Source: Ketobacter alkanivorans (GTDB lineage: Bacteria > Pseudomonadota > Gammaproteobacteria > Pseudomonadales > Ketobacteraceae). Taken from it: a stretch of DNA of 64,000 nucleotides. Shown piece after piece: positions 28,518 through 36,811 of this stretch. The DNA is taken from assembly GCF_002863865.1 (NCBI RefSeq), contig NZ_CP022684.1, forward strand, positions 4,097,990 to 4,161,989. The letters are read 5' to 3'. Position 1 is the first letter of the stretch, and every line of letters starts with the position of its first letter. The position numbers were made by a program, and so were the translations under genes. A model generated the notes under the pieces. The model did no database searches and was not told the DNA's origin. It worked only from the letters and a program-made list of their open reading frames with translations.

Positions 28518-28799
28518 TTATAATCGCAGGCTGGTGCGCCGCATTTCTGGCCTTTCATCATGATATGTCCACAGCCAGCAAGTGGCATGCTCCAGAACCT
28601 CCTCAATTGAGTCAAACAGATATTGGCTCAACCAGTCATATCGAACACTGCGGTTGTAACGCTCCACATACGTATTTTTCTGAGGGTTCCCAGGCTGGTA
28701 AATTCCAATTTGATCGCCTGCCTAGAAGCCCACTCTGCCAGTTTTCTCAGGGCGGGCGATCTATAACAGCGTATCTCCAGTCTGATCGCTTTGGCGGGT
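28518..28799 (-). mobile_element. IS3-family transposase (OrfB) remnant, frameshifted and truncated
   Basis: On the minus strand one frame reads KAIRLEIRCYRSPAL... then RKLAEWASRQAIKLEF. After a shift of one base (near 28704) another frame reads YQPGNPQKNTYVERYNRSVR, then YDWLSQYLFDSIEEVLEHATCW and LWTYHDERPEM. This is the C-terminal part of an IS3-type integrase (catalytic core end: QPGxPxxNxYVERxNxxxR and the WLxxYNxERP element). The last residues diverge and stop at 28518. No terminal inverted repeat or orfA was found. A 113-codon frame on the plus strand over this segment is an antisense artefact. Confidence 0.85.
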
Positions 28800-28934
28800 A
28801 GGGCTAGAGCTTGTTCCTAAGAAGGTCGTGCCTGCTATTAAGTCTATTGTGCGTAGTAGTATAAACATATTGTTGCGTCTATACCTGAAGTACCATCAAT
28901 ATCGTGAGGTGAGCTAGAAAAACTGAAGAAGGCA

Positions 28935-29204
28935 ATGGACAGTATCGAGTAAATCAAGCCAAGTCCTTCTGCTGTTAAGGCGATTGAATCTTCTAGAGAG
29001 GCTTTGGAAAAGGTTGTTAAGACTAGTGCGATTTACCAAATAGAAGATGCCATCAAGCCTGAGGCGTTAGAGGCTATCAGGAAAACGACGCGTAAGATGA
29101 ATAGCTTGCGCAGTGCGCTAGCGGGTCAAATGTCCGTTCATGCTTCGCTTGTCTTGACTCCGCTTATCGTCAATCTTAAGCCTCAAAAGCGGTTTGGATT
29201 TTGA
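28935..29204 (+). pseudogene. Decayed gene of unknown function
   Basis: A coding-like frame with an in-frame TAA at 28950: an ATG and four codons, then stop, then an open run SAVKAIESSREALEKVV...YQIEDAIKPEALEAIRKTTR ending at 29204. The composition is helical and charged, suggesting coiled coil. No family recognised. It lies between the IS3 remnant and the Fic gene in a segment of lower GC than its surroundings, and is best read as debris from an insertion. Confidence 0.3.
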
Positions 29205-29207
29205 TGG

Positions 29208-29238
29208 ATATTGGTACTCTAAGTACCAATATAGGCTG
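29208..29238 (+). terminator. Hairpin with T run between decayed gene and fic
   Basis: Perfect 11-bp arms ATATTGGTACT (29208-29218) and AGTACCAATAT (29222-29232) with a 3-base loop; AGGCTG then a run of six T follows on the plus strand. The T run is a few bases late for a classical terminator. A second inverted repeat, GTCTGATC/GATCAGAC (29252-29275), overlaps the end of the Fic gene. Confidence 0.4.
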
Positions 29239-29247
29239 TTTTTTAAA

Positions 29248-30789
29248 CTATGTCTGATCCTTTAAGAGATCAGACAGGAACATCGTGAAGGGCTCGATGT
29301 TTTGATCGACACTGGCGGCTTCCAGTGCACTCATATAGTCGCTTCGTCGCTCCACTGGAATAACAAGCCACGGATAGCCGCCAGCGGCTAACATGACATT
29401 CATTAGGAAGCGACCTGTTCTGCCGTTTCCATCCATGAAGGGATGGATATAAACGAAAATAAAATGTCCCAACACAACGCGAACTTCTGGGCTTTGTTCT
29501 TCTCTTAGCAGCTCAAAGAAGGCTGGTATTAAATCGCGTACCGCTTCTGGGCTTGGTGGCGTGTGCATTGATTGGCGAATATATACAGCTCTATTGCGAT
29601 AGCCTGCTAAATCAGCCGCACCGATAATACCAGCCACTACGCTTGGCCCGAATAACTCTCGATACCATGCGCTGTAATCATCTTCAGCCGCCTCACCTGC
29701 GTCTTTGCCTTCAAGAACATCCTTGATGGTTTTCTTAACCGCTTGGAAGGCTTGCCAGTAGCCTCTCGCGGCAAGGGTGTTTTGTTGGTCTCTATCTCTT
29801 TGTGATTGGGGGTCGGCTTTGATGCTAGCGGGGTTCCAGTTACCTTCGCGCACACGCTCGATCAGTTCAGCGCTAACCTTATAGCCCTCAATCGATAGGG
29901 AGTGATAAGCGTCAGATGCATAGATGTCGTCGATCTGTGTCAGATAGGCTTTGATGTCTTTGGGTATATTGGTGGCAGGGGGGAAATGCTCCAGGATCGG
30001 TTCCCGAAAAGCCGCCCACATCATGCGTAGTCTGTTAACGTAGGGTGAGACTTCACGGTTGCCAAATAGTACCGTGGATTGTTCAGCAAAGGGATCAGTC
30101 TCATTAACCGTATGACCAGCACTGCGCATTGTATCTAGTATTGTATCGGCGATTTTTGTTCTGCCGATATTTCTAAATGCACCCGCTAGGCGTCCCGCAA
30201 CTGTGCTGTGATTGCCTTCGAGCAATCTTCTCAGTACGTCAGAAGGTTCATTGATCATAGACAGCGCTGAGCGCATCTCTAATGGCTTCGCCGTATAATA
30301 ATTCGGTGGGCAGGCGATGAGCGCAGCAGGTAGGCTCATGGTGCGAAGACCATCCAGCAGCACAATATCATCCTTATCTGGTAGCTCTAAGCGCAGATCA
30401 AATATAGACGTATCGTGTAGCAGTCCTGTGGGTTTGTTGCCGCCTTTGGGTGTGCGAACAAGTAACTGTCTTGGTACTGTCCAATTCCCTGAATGCAAAG
30501 CCAAAGATTGTTCAGGGGACAGGCACCAATCTTCATCAAAGCGGGAATTAAGATAATCTCTCGCAAAACCCCAGAAAGACGCATACCATGCCGTGCTCTC
30601 GCCTGGCGCTTCGTCAGCGCGGGCAGGGATATACCAGCCTTTCATCACTTCGCGAATAAAACCGTTCTTTAACAGTCGTTCGCGGTGGGTGCGCGTCATG
30701 TCGCCTGCGCGGATCGCGATTTGCCCTCTATCCTGAATTTCTTTGAGGACAGATAATGAGTGCGCAAGCTTTTCAGAAGGAGAGGCCAT
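29248..30789 (-). CDS. Fic family protein with N-terminal AbiEi-like domain
   Basis: 513 residues in two parts. Residues about 1-235 resemble AbiEi-type antitoxin/regulators: a winged helix (SVLKEIQDRGQIAIRAGDMT...FIREVMKGWYIP), then the AbiEi core (CLSPEQSLALHSG, LLEGNHSTVAGRLAGAFRNIGR). The C-terminal part is a Fic domain with the complete active motif HPFMDGNGRTGR (449-460), normally an AMP-transferase. S297-x3-E301-G302 (SLSIEG) matches the inhibitory helix motif (S/T)xxxE(G/N) placed before the Fic core, so activity is probably autoinhibited. The promoter carries four 24-bp-phased repeats that the winged helix could bind. Likely a one-protein toxin-antitoxin-like or defence element; target unknown. 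Confidence 0.88.
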   Translation of the reverse strand: MASPSEKLAHSLSVLKEIQDRGQIAIRAGDMTRTHRERLLKNGFIREVMKGWYIPARADEAPGESTAWYASFWGFARDYLNSRFDEDWCLSPEQSLALHSGNWTVPRQLLVRTPKGGNKPTGLLHDTSIFDLRLELPDKDDIVLLDGLRTMSLPAALIACPPNYYTAKPLEMRSALSMINEPSDVLRRLLEGNHSTVAGRLAGAFRNIGRTKIADTILDTMRSAGHTVNETDPFAEQSTVLFGNREVSPYVNRLRMMWAAFREPILEHFPPATNIPKDIKAYLTQIDDIYASDAYHSLSIEGYKVSAELIERVREGNWNPASIKADPQSQRDRDQQNTLAARGYWQAFQAVKKTIKDVLEGKDAGEAAEDDYSAWYRELFGPSVVAGIIGAADLAGYRNRAVYIRQSMHTPPSPEAVRDLIPAFFELLREEQSPEVRVVLGHFIFVYIHPFMDGNGRTGRFLMNVMLAAGGYPWLVIPVERRSDYMSALEAASVDQNIEPFTMFLSDLLKDQT

Positions 30790-30798
30790 GACAGACTT

Positions 30799-30880
30799 TC
30801 TAGGTTTTTGGGTTTGTCGATATTTAGGTTATTAAGTATTTGTAATTTTAGGCTATTGTGTCAAGTGTTTTTTAGGTTAT
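30799..30880. repeat. Four direct repeats at exact 24-bp period in the fic promoter
   Basis: TTTAGGTTAT at 30823-30832, TTTAGGCTAT at 30847-30856 and TTTAGGTTAT at 30871-30880, with a weaker copy TCTAGGTTTT at 30799-30808. The AGG cores fall at 30802, 30826, 30850 and 30874. The sequence between the cores is not conserved. The array begins 10 bp upstream of the Fic start codon. A period slightly over two helical turns suggests cooperative binding of a regulator along one face. Confidence 0.75.
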
Positions 30881-31008
30881 AATGCTGCAATAGTTGTAGG
30901 TCAGTCCGTGGGGCTGGCTAGTGAGCTTGTAGATAAGCCTTCGTTAGAGCATTGAAGGTGGTTATACAAACGGGTGTAAATTTAGGTGTAAATAGGGTTT
31001 GGTCGGGT

Positions 31009-32595
31009 ATGGGCGATAGCAATTTTATTAATGAAATCAAAAAGCGACGCACGTTTGCTATCATCTCTCACCCCGATGCTGGTAAAACCACCATGACCGA
31101 GAAGCTGCTGCTGTACGGAAACCAGATCCAGGTGGCCGGTACAGTTAAAGGCCGCGGCTCAGACCGTCATGCCACCTCCGACTGGATGGAGATGGAAAAA
31201 GAACGGGGCATTTCGGTGACTACCTCGGTCATGCAGTTTCCTTATAAAGATTGCACCGTAAACCTGCTGGACACTCCCGGACACGAAGACTTTTCGGAAG
31301 ATACCTATCGAACCCTTACTGCTGTGGATTCGGCTTTGATGGTGATTGATGGAGCCAAAGGTGTAGAGCCTCGAACCATCAAACTGATGGAGGTTTGCCG
31401 CCTGCGGGACACTCCGATTCTTTCCTTCATCAACAAGATGGACCGCGATATTCGCGACCCCATCGACCTGCTGGATGAAATAGAGAGCATTCTTAACATA
31501 AATTGCGCACCGATTACCTGGCCGATTGGGATGGGCAAACTGTTCAAGGGTGTTTACAACCTGTATCAAGATACCACCTATCTGTATAAAACCGGGCAGG
31601 GCCACACAATCCAGCAAGTGCGGGCAATCAAAGGCCTGGATAACCCTGAACTCGATGCTGCGGTGGGTGATCTGGCCGGGGATCTGCGGGATGAATTGGA
31701 ACTGGTAAAGGGTGCCAGCCATGAGTTCGACATGCAGGACTTTCTCGAAGGCAGATTGACCCCGGTTTTCTTTGGAACCGCGTTAGGGAATTTCGGTGTG
31801 GATCATTTGCTGGATGGCCTGGTGCAATGGGCTCCATCTCCGCAAGGGCGCGAAACCGATACCCGGATGGTGGAAGCCAAGGATGAGAACTTCACCGGCT
31901 TTGTCTTCAAAATCCAAGCTAACATGGATCCCAAGCACAGGGATCGTATTGCCTTTATGCGAGTGTGCTCCGGCCATTACGAAAAAGGGATGAGAATGCG
32001 TCATGTGCGTCTGGGCAAAGACGTGCGCATCTCTGATGCGTTAACCTTTCGTGCCGGTGAGCGCGAACACCTGGAAGATGCCTGGCCTGGCGATATTATT
32101 GGCCTGCACAACCACGGCACCATCCAGATCGGCGATACGTTCACCAATGGTGAGGTGATGAACTTTCAGGGCATTCCTCATTTTGCTCCTGAGTTGTTTC
32201 GCCGGGTGCAGTTACGTGATCCCCTCAAGAGTAAGCAGCTTCAGAAAGGCATTACTCAGCTGTCGGAAGAGGGCGCGACGCAGGTGTTCATGCCTTTGCG
32301 TAACAATGACATCATTGTGGGCGCGGTGGGGGTGCTGCAGTTTGATGTAGTGGCCTATCGCCTTAAAGATGAATATAAGGTCGAATGCTCCTATGACAAT
32401 ATCAGTGTGGCTACGGCTCGCTGGGTGTACTGTGAAGACGCCAAGATGCTGGAAGACTTCAAGAAGAAATGCCACGATAACCTGGCCATTGATGGAGGCG
32501 GTTATCTAACGTATCTGGCACCCACAAGGGTGAATTTGGAGTTGACTATGGAGCGCTGGCCGGATGTTAAATTCAAGAAAACGCGGGAGCACTGA
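31009..32595 (+). CDS. prfC: Peptide chain release factor 3
   Basis: GTPase that removes RF1/RF2 from the ribosome after termination. 528 residues from the ATG at 31009 ([28 protein letters not shown]). The ribosome site is poor; an in-frame TTG at 30952 would add 19 residues that the family lacks. G motifs: HPDAGKTT (G1), DTPGHEDF (G3), NKMD (G4). Domains II and III continue to the end. The gene is split from the Fic locus by 219 bp. Confidence 0.96.
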   Translation: MGDSNFINEIKKRRTFAIISHPDAGKTTMTEKLLLYGNQIQVAGTVKGRGSDRHATSDWMEMEKERGISVTTSVMQFPYKDCTVNLLDTPGHEDFSEDTYRTLTAVDSALMVIDGAKGVEPRTIKLMEVCRLRDTPILSFINKMDRDIRDPIDLLDEIESILNINCAPITWPIGMGKLFKGVYNLYQDTTYLYKTGQGHTIQQVRAIKGLDNPELDAAVGDLAGDLRDELELVKGASHEFDMQDFLEGRLTPVFFGTALGNFGVDHLLDGLVQWAPSPQGRETDTRMVEAKDENFTGFVFKIQANMDPKHRDRIAFMRVCSGHYEKGMRMRHVRLGKDVRISDALTFRAGEREHLEDAWPGDIIGLHNHGTIQIGDTFTNGEVMNFQGIPHFAPELFRRVQLRDPLKSKQLQKGITQLSEEGATQVFMPLRNNDIIVGAVGVLQFDVVAYRLKDEYKVECSYDNISVATARWVYCEDAKMLEDFKKKCHDNLAIDGGGYLTYLAPTRVNLELTMERWPDVKFKKTREH

Positions 32596-32909
32596 TGGCC
32601 GGTTATTTGGTGGGATCACTGTTGCTGACCTGGGTGCTTTGCAGCGCTCTTAATGGTTTTATTGAATTTGCGGCGATTCGGGAGTGGCTGGATCGGGGCA
32701 AGGCCTTTGTGGGTATGATCCTGGGTGTGTTCGTAATTGCTGGGATGATGGTTGCTTTGTCTTTGTGGGGGCTGCCTGGCTCCCATCTGGCCCAGGACAT
32801 AATGACACCGCAGCAGCTGACCATGGTCATCCGTACCAGTATTATCGTCAATGTGCTATTCGCGTTGGGTTATTGTGCGTTCCAGTTACGCCGCTTTTGG
32901 GATGAATAG
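32595..32909 (+). CDS. Small membrane protein of unknown function
   Basis: 104 residues. The ATG overlaps the prfC stop (TGATG), so translation is coupled. Three hydrophobic segments (about 3-25, 38-60, 80-98), with no charged residues inside them; cytoplasmic end RRFWDE. No named family recognised. The link with prfC is positional only. Confidence 0.7.
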   Translation: MAGYLVGSLLLTWVLCSALNGFIEFAAIREWLDRGKAFVGMILGVFVIAGMMVALSLWGLPGSHLAQDIMTPQQLTMVIRTSIIVNVLFALGYCAFQLRRFWDE

Positions 32910-33321
32910 CCTAATAAAACGTCGGCTTTTTTTACACGGATTCACTCAGTTGAAACTCCTTTTCCGCGCATCCTGCTTGATAGCGTGATTCTTTTATCCT
33001 TGATGTATCCACTTTCGTGCTTGCTGTATAAAAAACGCACTATAGCGGTGCTAATATTTTGTTCGAAATAGTCAATCAACCTACTCTATTGTCCTGTTGG
33101 GTTTACGCTTGCTATAGCGTCGAATTTACTTACATCTGGTACGCTGGTGCAATATATTATTGTGATATAAATCAACCGCTTATGCAGACTGGACTGGTAA
33201 TTGCTTTATATGTTGCAGGCTTCTGTGAATGCTTGCTTGTCAGGTGTAATTGGGGCAAAAACAGGGAGGACATTGAACATGCTTTCCATGTTTTACTTAC
33301 TACAAACTAGGGGTAATTATT
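32910..33321. other. Intergenic, 412 bp, upstream of the PEP-CTERM gene
   Basis: Low GC compared with the surroundings. A TTG-started 83-codon frame (33059-33310) has no ribosome site and a protein-unlike composition, so I do not call it. A short AGCC/GGCT stem followed by seven T just after the membrane-protein gene (about 32908-32935) may be a weak terminator. No riboswitch seen. It presumably holds the promoter of the PEP-CTERM gene. Confidence 0.4.
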
Positions 33322-33843
33322 ATGAAAATTAAAAGCTTGATCGCTGCTGCTGCACTGGCTCTGCCATTTGCTGCTAGCGCTAACGTTATTACTACTACAT
33401 CTTCTGTGACTGCGTCCGGCGCAGGTACCGTAGATTATGTATCTTTCAACCTGGATGCTTACAGCACTGTTCGATTGAACTCTTCTTCTTCATCTTTTGA
33501 TACATATATGTATCTGTTCCGTGATGACGGATCGCTGGACGCTAGCGACTACATTACGGCTAACGATGATTATCCTTATTGCTGTAATTCTCAAATTACT
33601 ACTAACTTGGCCGCTGGTAACTACATCGCTGCTATTGGCGACTTTTACCTGAGCCTGTCTGAGGCTGTTGCTGGCCTTAACGGTGGTTATAACTCCAGCG
33701 GTGCTTACAGCTTCCGTGCTGAAACTATTTCTGGCGGCAATGTAGCGTTTGGCGCTGCTGCCGTGCCTGAGCCAGCTACTCTGGCTCTGTTTGGTTTAGG
33801 TCTGGCTGGTCTGGGTGTTTCTCGTCGTCGTGCGGCGAAGTAA
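33322..33843 (+). CDS. PEP-CTERM sorted protein, DVUA0089-like
   Basis: 173 residues. Signal peptide (cleavage near ALPFAASA-NV). The mature beta domain has the SFNLDAYSTVRLNSSSSSFDTYMYLFRDDG and NLAAGNYIAAIGDF pattern of DVUA0089/pre-peptidase C-like domains. The C-terminus is a textbook PEP-CTERM tag: VPEPATLALFGLGLAGLG then RRR. Such proteins are exported and processed by an exosortase, typically in species that make exopolysaccharide. The codon use is A/T-richer and more repetitive (Ser/Ala/Thr) than its neighbours. No exosortase or EPS gene is in the window. Confidence 0.88.
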   Translation: MKIKSLIAAAALALPFAASANVITTTSSVTASGAGTVDYVSFNLDAYSTVRLNSSSSSFDTYMYLFRDDGSLDASDYITANDDYPYCCNSQITTNLAAGNYIAAIGDFYLSLSEAVAGLNGGYNSSGAYSFRAETISGGNVAFGAAAVPEPATLALFGLGLAGLGVSRRRAAK

Positions 33844-33868
33844 TATCGGCTGATCACCAGCACTAATG

Positions 33869-33902
33869 AAAACGCCGGGGTTAATCGCCCTGGCGTTTTT
33901 TT
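33869..33902 (+). terminator. Terminator after the PEP-CTERM gene
   Basis: AACGCCGGGG pairs with CCCTGGCGTT (one G-U pair) around a short loop, followed by seven T. The unit is monocistronic. Confidence 0.9.
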
Positions 33903-33913
33903 ATGCCAGATAT

Positions 33914-34252
33914 TTATGGGCGTGAATACCGCATTCGGGTGCCTTTCTCGTTGGATAGCCGAATCTCTTCAGGCGAAAGCTCCTTGGGGAAATAGCACCC
34001 CGAAATCTTGGCATCACACAGGCTGGCACCTTCCAGGTTGGTGTTGCGCAGATCAACTCCGCGCAAATCTGCTCCCCGAAAGTAAGCATCCTGCATATCC
34101 AGGCCATCGGCATTCATATTGCGCAGATCAATGCCTCTGAACAGCGCGCCTTGCAGTTCAACGGTTTTGCCAGACTTGCGGGCATCGTTAAATGCCTTGA
34201 TATTTTCATCCAGCAGCATCTTATAGAGCGGGTCGTTCGGGTCGTAGGCCAT
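33914..34252 (-). CDS. Pentapeptide-repeat protein
   Basis: 112 residues, cytosolic. A helical start (DPLYKMLLDENIKAFNDARKSGK) leads into A(D/N)LxX pentapeptides: GALFRGIDLRNMNADGLDMQ, then DAYFRGADLRGVDLRNTNLE and GASLCDAKIS, about ten turns of a right-handed beta helix. A short C-terminal tail follows. The role is unknown; some pentapeptide proteins mimic DNA and bind gyrase, but this one is short. Confidence 0.88.
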   Translation of the reverse strand: MAYDPNDPLYKMLLDENIKAFNDARKSGKTVELQGALFRGIDLRNMNADGLDMQDAYFRGADLRGVDLRNTNLEGASLCDAKISGCYFPKELSPEEIRLSNEKGTRMRYSRP

Positions 34253-34385
34253 AATTTACCTTCCTTTTCTTAAAGTTATAGACGATCCTTCGCCGCTTTG
34301 CCGGTTGTTACATGGTAAATGGCGCTTGTAATGTGATTTAATGGCGTCGTAAACCGTTGTTGTCGCTCGCATTCAGGAAACCGTC

Positions 34386-35540
34386 GTGAATCGGATTTCA
34401 AAAAACCTCGGCCAGACTTTGCCCGTACGATTATTCCAGCGCGTGACTCGTGCTATTCCCATGGTGCGTAAAGCCACCACCGCACCACGGCGGACATCAA
34501 CCGTACTGGAAAACGCCTATGAGGCGGTGGTGACCGACATCAAGCGGGAGACCTCCCGCTCTGTTACCGTTGAATTTGAGCTGCTGGAAGGGTATCGCTT
34601 GAGCTATAAAGCGGGCCAATGTGTCACGGTATCGCTGCCGGTTGGGCCAACCCTGTTTCAGCGTTGCTATTCGTTTTCCAGTGCACCCCATGAACGCCGC
34701 TATGCGATCACCGTGCAACGGATCTTTCATGGGCGGGTCTCGACTTATTTCAACAACTCCCTGAGCGTTGGCGATCGGTTTTACATCGACGACCCCATGG
34801 GCGAGTTTGTGCCGCCGGTAACGCATCCAGAGGATCAACGCTATGTCACGGTGGCCGCAGGCGCCGGTATTGTGCCGGTATTTTCCTTGATCAAGGATCT
34901 GCTGGGTAAGAATCCAATGGCAGACATACAGCTGATCTACGCCAGCCGCAATCAGGAGCAGGCGATATTTTATCGGCAGTTACAGCGCTTGGAGAAGGAG
35001 CATCCTGGGTTTAGTCTGCGTTTTCAGTTTACCCGCCGGGAAGGGGACGGACACGACCCTTACCGACGCTTGAATGGAGAAAAGATTCTGTCTCGGGTCG
35101 CAGATCCCACCAGCGCCCTGTTCTACATTTGTGGCCCCTATGGGTTGGTGAGCAAATGTACGGAAGCCTTTCATCATGCGGGTATCTCGGAGTCCAGGAT
35201 TAACATTGAAACCTTTGGCTCGCCACCGGCCACCCTTATTTCCGACGAACTCAAGCCTCGCTCCATCACATTTTTGCCGCCAACGGTGCTGGGTAACACA
35301 ATCAGGGTGCGTCAGCGTCAGGTAGAGACGGTTCTGGAAACTGCGCGGCGCAATGGCGTTAGCATTCCGCAGAAATGTACGGTTGGCAATTGCCAGACCT
35401 GTAAGGTGAAAATCAAGTCGGGGATGGTCATCATGGATGAGCCGAACTCGCTGTCCCTCGAGGATGCGAAAAACGGCTATGTGCTTGGCTGTATGTCGTA
35501 TCCTTGCGAGTCACTTATTATAAAGCTGCCCGGTTCATGA
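34386..35540 (+). CDS. Flavin oxidoreductase with C-terminal 2Fe-2S ferredoxin domain
   Basis: 384 residues, GTG start. FAD domain (about 40-150) with RCYSFSSAP (FAD binding) and RVSTYFNN; NAD(P) domain (about 150-265) with VAAGAGIVPVFSLI and YICGPYGLV; and a plant-type 2Fe-2S domain with CTVGNCQTCKVKI and the fourth Cys in LGCMSYPC. This is the order of PaaE/Hmp-like electron-transfer reductases that serve oxygenases or desaturases. The partner oxygenase is not nearby. The N-terminal 35 residues are an extra basic segment. Confidence 0.88.
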   Translation: MNRISKNLGQTLPVRLFQRVTRAIPMVRKATTAPRRTSTVLENAYEAVVTDIKRETSRSVTVEFELLEGYRLSYKAGQCVTVSLPVGPTLFQRCYSFSSAPHERRYAITVQRIFHGRVSTYFNNSLSVGDRFYIDDPMGEFVPPVTHPEDQRYVTVAAGAGIVPVFSLIKDLLGKNPMADIQLIYASRNQEQAIFYRQLQRLEKEHPGFSLRFQFTRREGDGHDPYRRLNGEKILSRVADPTSALFYICGPYGLVSKCTEAFHHAGISESRINIETFGSPPATLISDELKPRSITFLPPTVLGNTIRVRQRQVETVLETARRNGVSIPQKCTVGNCQTCKVKIKSGMVIMDEPNSLSLEDAKNGYVLGCMSYPCESLIIKLPGS

Positions 35541-35550
35541 TGGGGTTGCC

Positions 35551-35952
35551 TTAGAGTTGCGTAAACAAATAGTCCATAGCAGGTGCAGATTTCTGATGCT
35601 GCAGCCGCAAAGCCAAGTGCTGCAGTCGTTGATTTATGCAGGGTGTGATCAGCTGTAGTTGCTGCTCACTGAATGCGTTTCCTGCCCAGTGAGGGGCGAT
35701 GGCCATGGCTCCTTCCAGTGTTCGGGTCGTACCCTGAAATTGAACCTGAGCTACTTGATGCCCGTCCAGGGCGCACCATACCTTGGCTTCAAGTTCATTC
35801 ATTTGTTCTTCTGTGTGGGGTGCATCATCCTGAGGTATGGTGATTACCTTGTCCTCAGCACTGTGATTCAGGGTTGGTTGTTTCATCAGGCTGAAAATGC
35901 CCAATAGACCGAGGGCAATTACCCAGCTGGCAGTAATGGATTTCATGTTCAT
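35551..35952 (-). CDS. Small membrane-anchored or secreted protein, unknown
   Basis: 133 residues; AGGATT is 8 bp before the ATG. One N-terminal hydrophobic segment (about 8-24) without a clear cleavage site, then a polar region containing CALDGHQVAQVQFQGTTRTLEGA, whose start resembles a haem- or metal-site-free beta hairpin, and a helical C-terminus. Two cysteines (in VWCALDG and TPCINQR) could form a disulfide. No family recognised. Confidence 0.6.
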   Translation of the reverse strand: MNMKSITASWVIALGLLGIFSLMKQPTLNHSAEDKVITIPQDDAPHTEEQMNELEAKVWCALDGHQVAQVQFQGTTRTLEGAMAIAPHWAGNAFSEQQLQLITPCINQRLQHLALRLQHQKSAPAMDYLFTQL

Positions 35953-36157
35953 GGTTTAATCCTGTTTGCTCTTTCGATCAGAGGCAAGCGTAAGCGGTCT
36001 TGTGTGCTGCATGTCCTTGTTTACTATTGTGCTCTGATCGGCAATCTTTTCTACTGAATAACATCCATGTAAATTGTGAAAAAATACCGTACCCGTATAG
36101 GTTGATCTGTATTTTTCTTGTAAGTTTATGAATTTGTGGGAAAAACCATATCATGCT

Positions 36158-36178
36158 AACTAGAACCATTCTCATTTG
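36158..36178. promoter_or_regulatory. Fur-box-like sequence upstream of cytochrome b561
   Basis: On the minus strand it reads CAAATGAGAATGGTTCTAGTT. The left half AAATGAGAAT matches the common Fur half-site exactly and the right half partly (GTTCT). It is about 50 bp before the start of the b561-yceI pair. Candidate only. Confidence 0.35.
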
Positions 36179-36228
36179 CCGAGGTCAAAGAGCGACGAAT
36201 ATCGGATCAGAGATGGTGTGGAGGGGAT

Positions 36229-36780
36229 GTGGTAACAATTAAGAACACCGCCACCCGGTACGGCGTGGTTAGCATTGCAATCCATTGGGTATCATTTCTG
36301 ATGGTGGCCGGGCTGTTTGGCGTGGGTGTGTATATGGTTGAACTGACCTATTACGATCCTTTGTATCACGAGCTGCCTGAGTGGCATAAATTGTTGGGCG
36401 TGATATTAGGGGGGCTGACGTTGATCCGACTGGTTTGGATCTGCCTGAGTCGGCCGCCCCGTGTGTTGTCTGAACATCGCTGGCAGGCTGTGCTGGCCAA
36501 GTTGGTTCATGGCTTGCTTTACCTGATATTGCTGCTGCTGGTGATCAGTGGTTATCTGATCTCGACGGCGAAAGGAACGCCATTGAGCAGCTTTGATGTA
36601 CAGTTGCTGCCGGCGCTAATGAAACTCGCGCCGAATCAGGTTGATTTGATCGGTCTGATTCATCTTTGGGTGGCGTGGGTGTTGGTCGGCCTGGTTTCTG
36701 TGCACGCACTGGCCGCGCTCAAACACCATTTTATCAATCACGATCAAACGTTAACGCGCATTTTTACCATCAAGGGGTAA
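36229..36780 (+). CDS. Cytochrome b561 family protein
   Basis: 183 residues, GTG start after GGAGGGG. Four membrane helices with haem-ligand candidates: His in AIHWVSF, PEWHKLL, KLVHGLLYL and SVHALAALKHH. Di-haem b561 proteins in the inner membrane pass electrons between quinol and periplasmic acceptors. It is 31 bp before yceI, a very common pairing. Confidence 0.92.
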   Translation: MVTIKNTATRYGVVSIAIHWVSFLMVAGLFGVGVYMVELTYYDPLYHELPEWHKLLGVILGGLTLIRLVWICLSRPPRVLSEHRWQAVLAKLVHGLLYLILLLLVISGYLISTAKGTPLSSFDVQLLPALMKLAPNQVDLIGLIHLWVAWVLVGLVSVHALAALKHHFINHDQTLTRIFTIKG

Positions 36781-36811
36781 TCACCCCGCTAAACCGCAAC
36801 AGGAGCTGATT

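Noticed and set aside
28460..28801. 113-codon plus-strand frame after mscS
   Set aside because: It lies antisense to the IS3 transposase remnant and over the mscS terminator.
33059..33310. 83-codon TTG-started frame upstream of the PEP-CTERM gene
   Set aside because: No ribosome site, Cys/Tyr-rich unlikely protein, and the region more likely holds promoter sequence.
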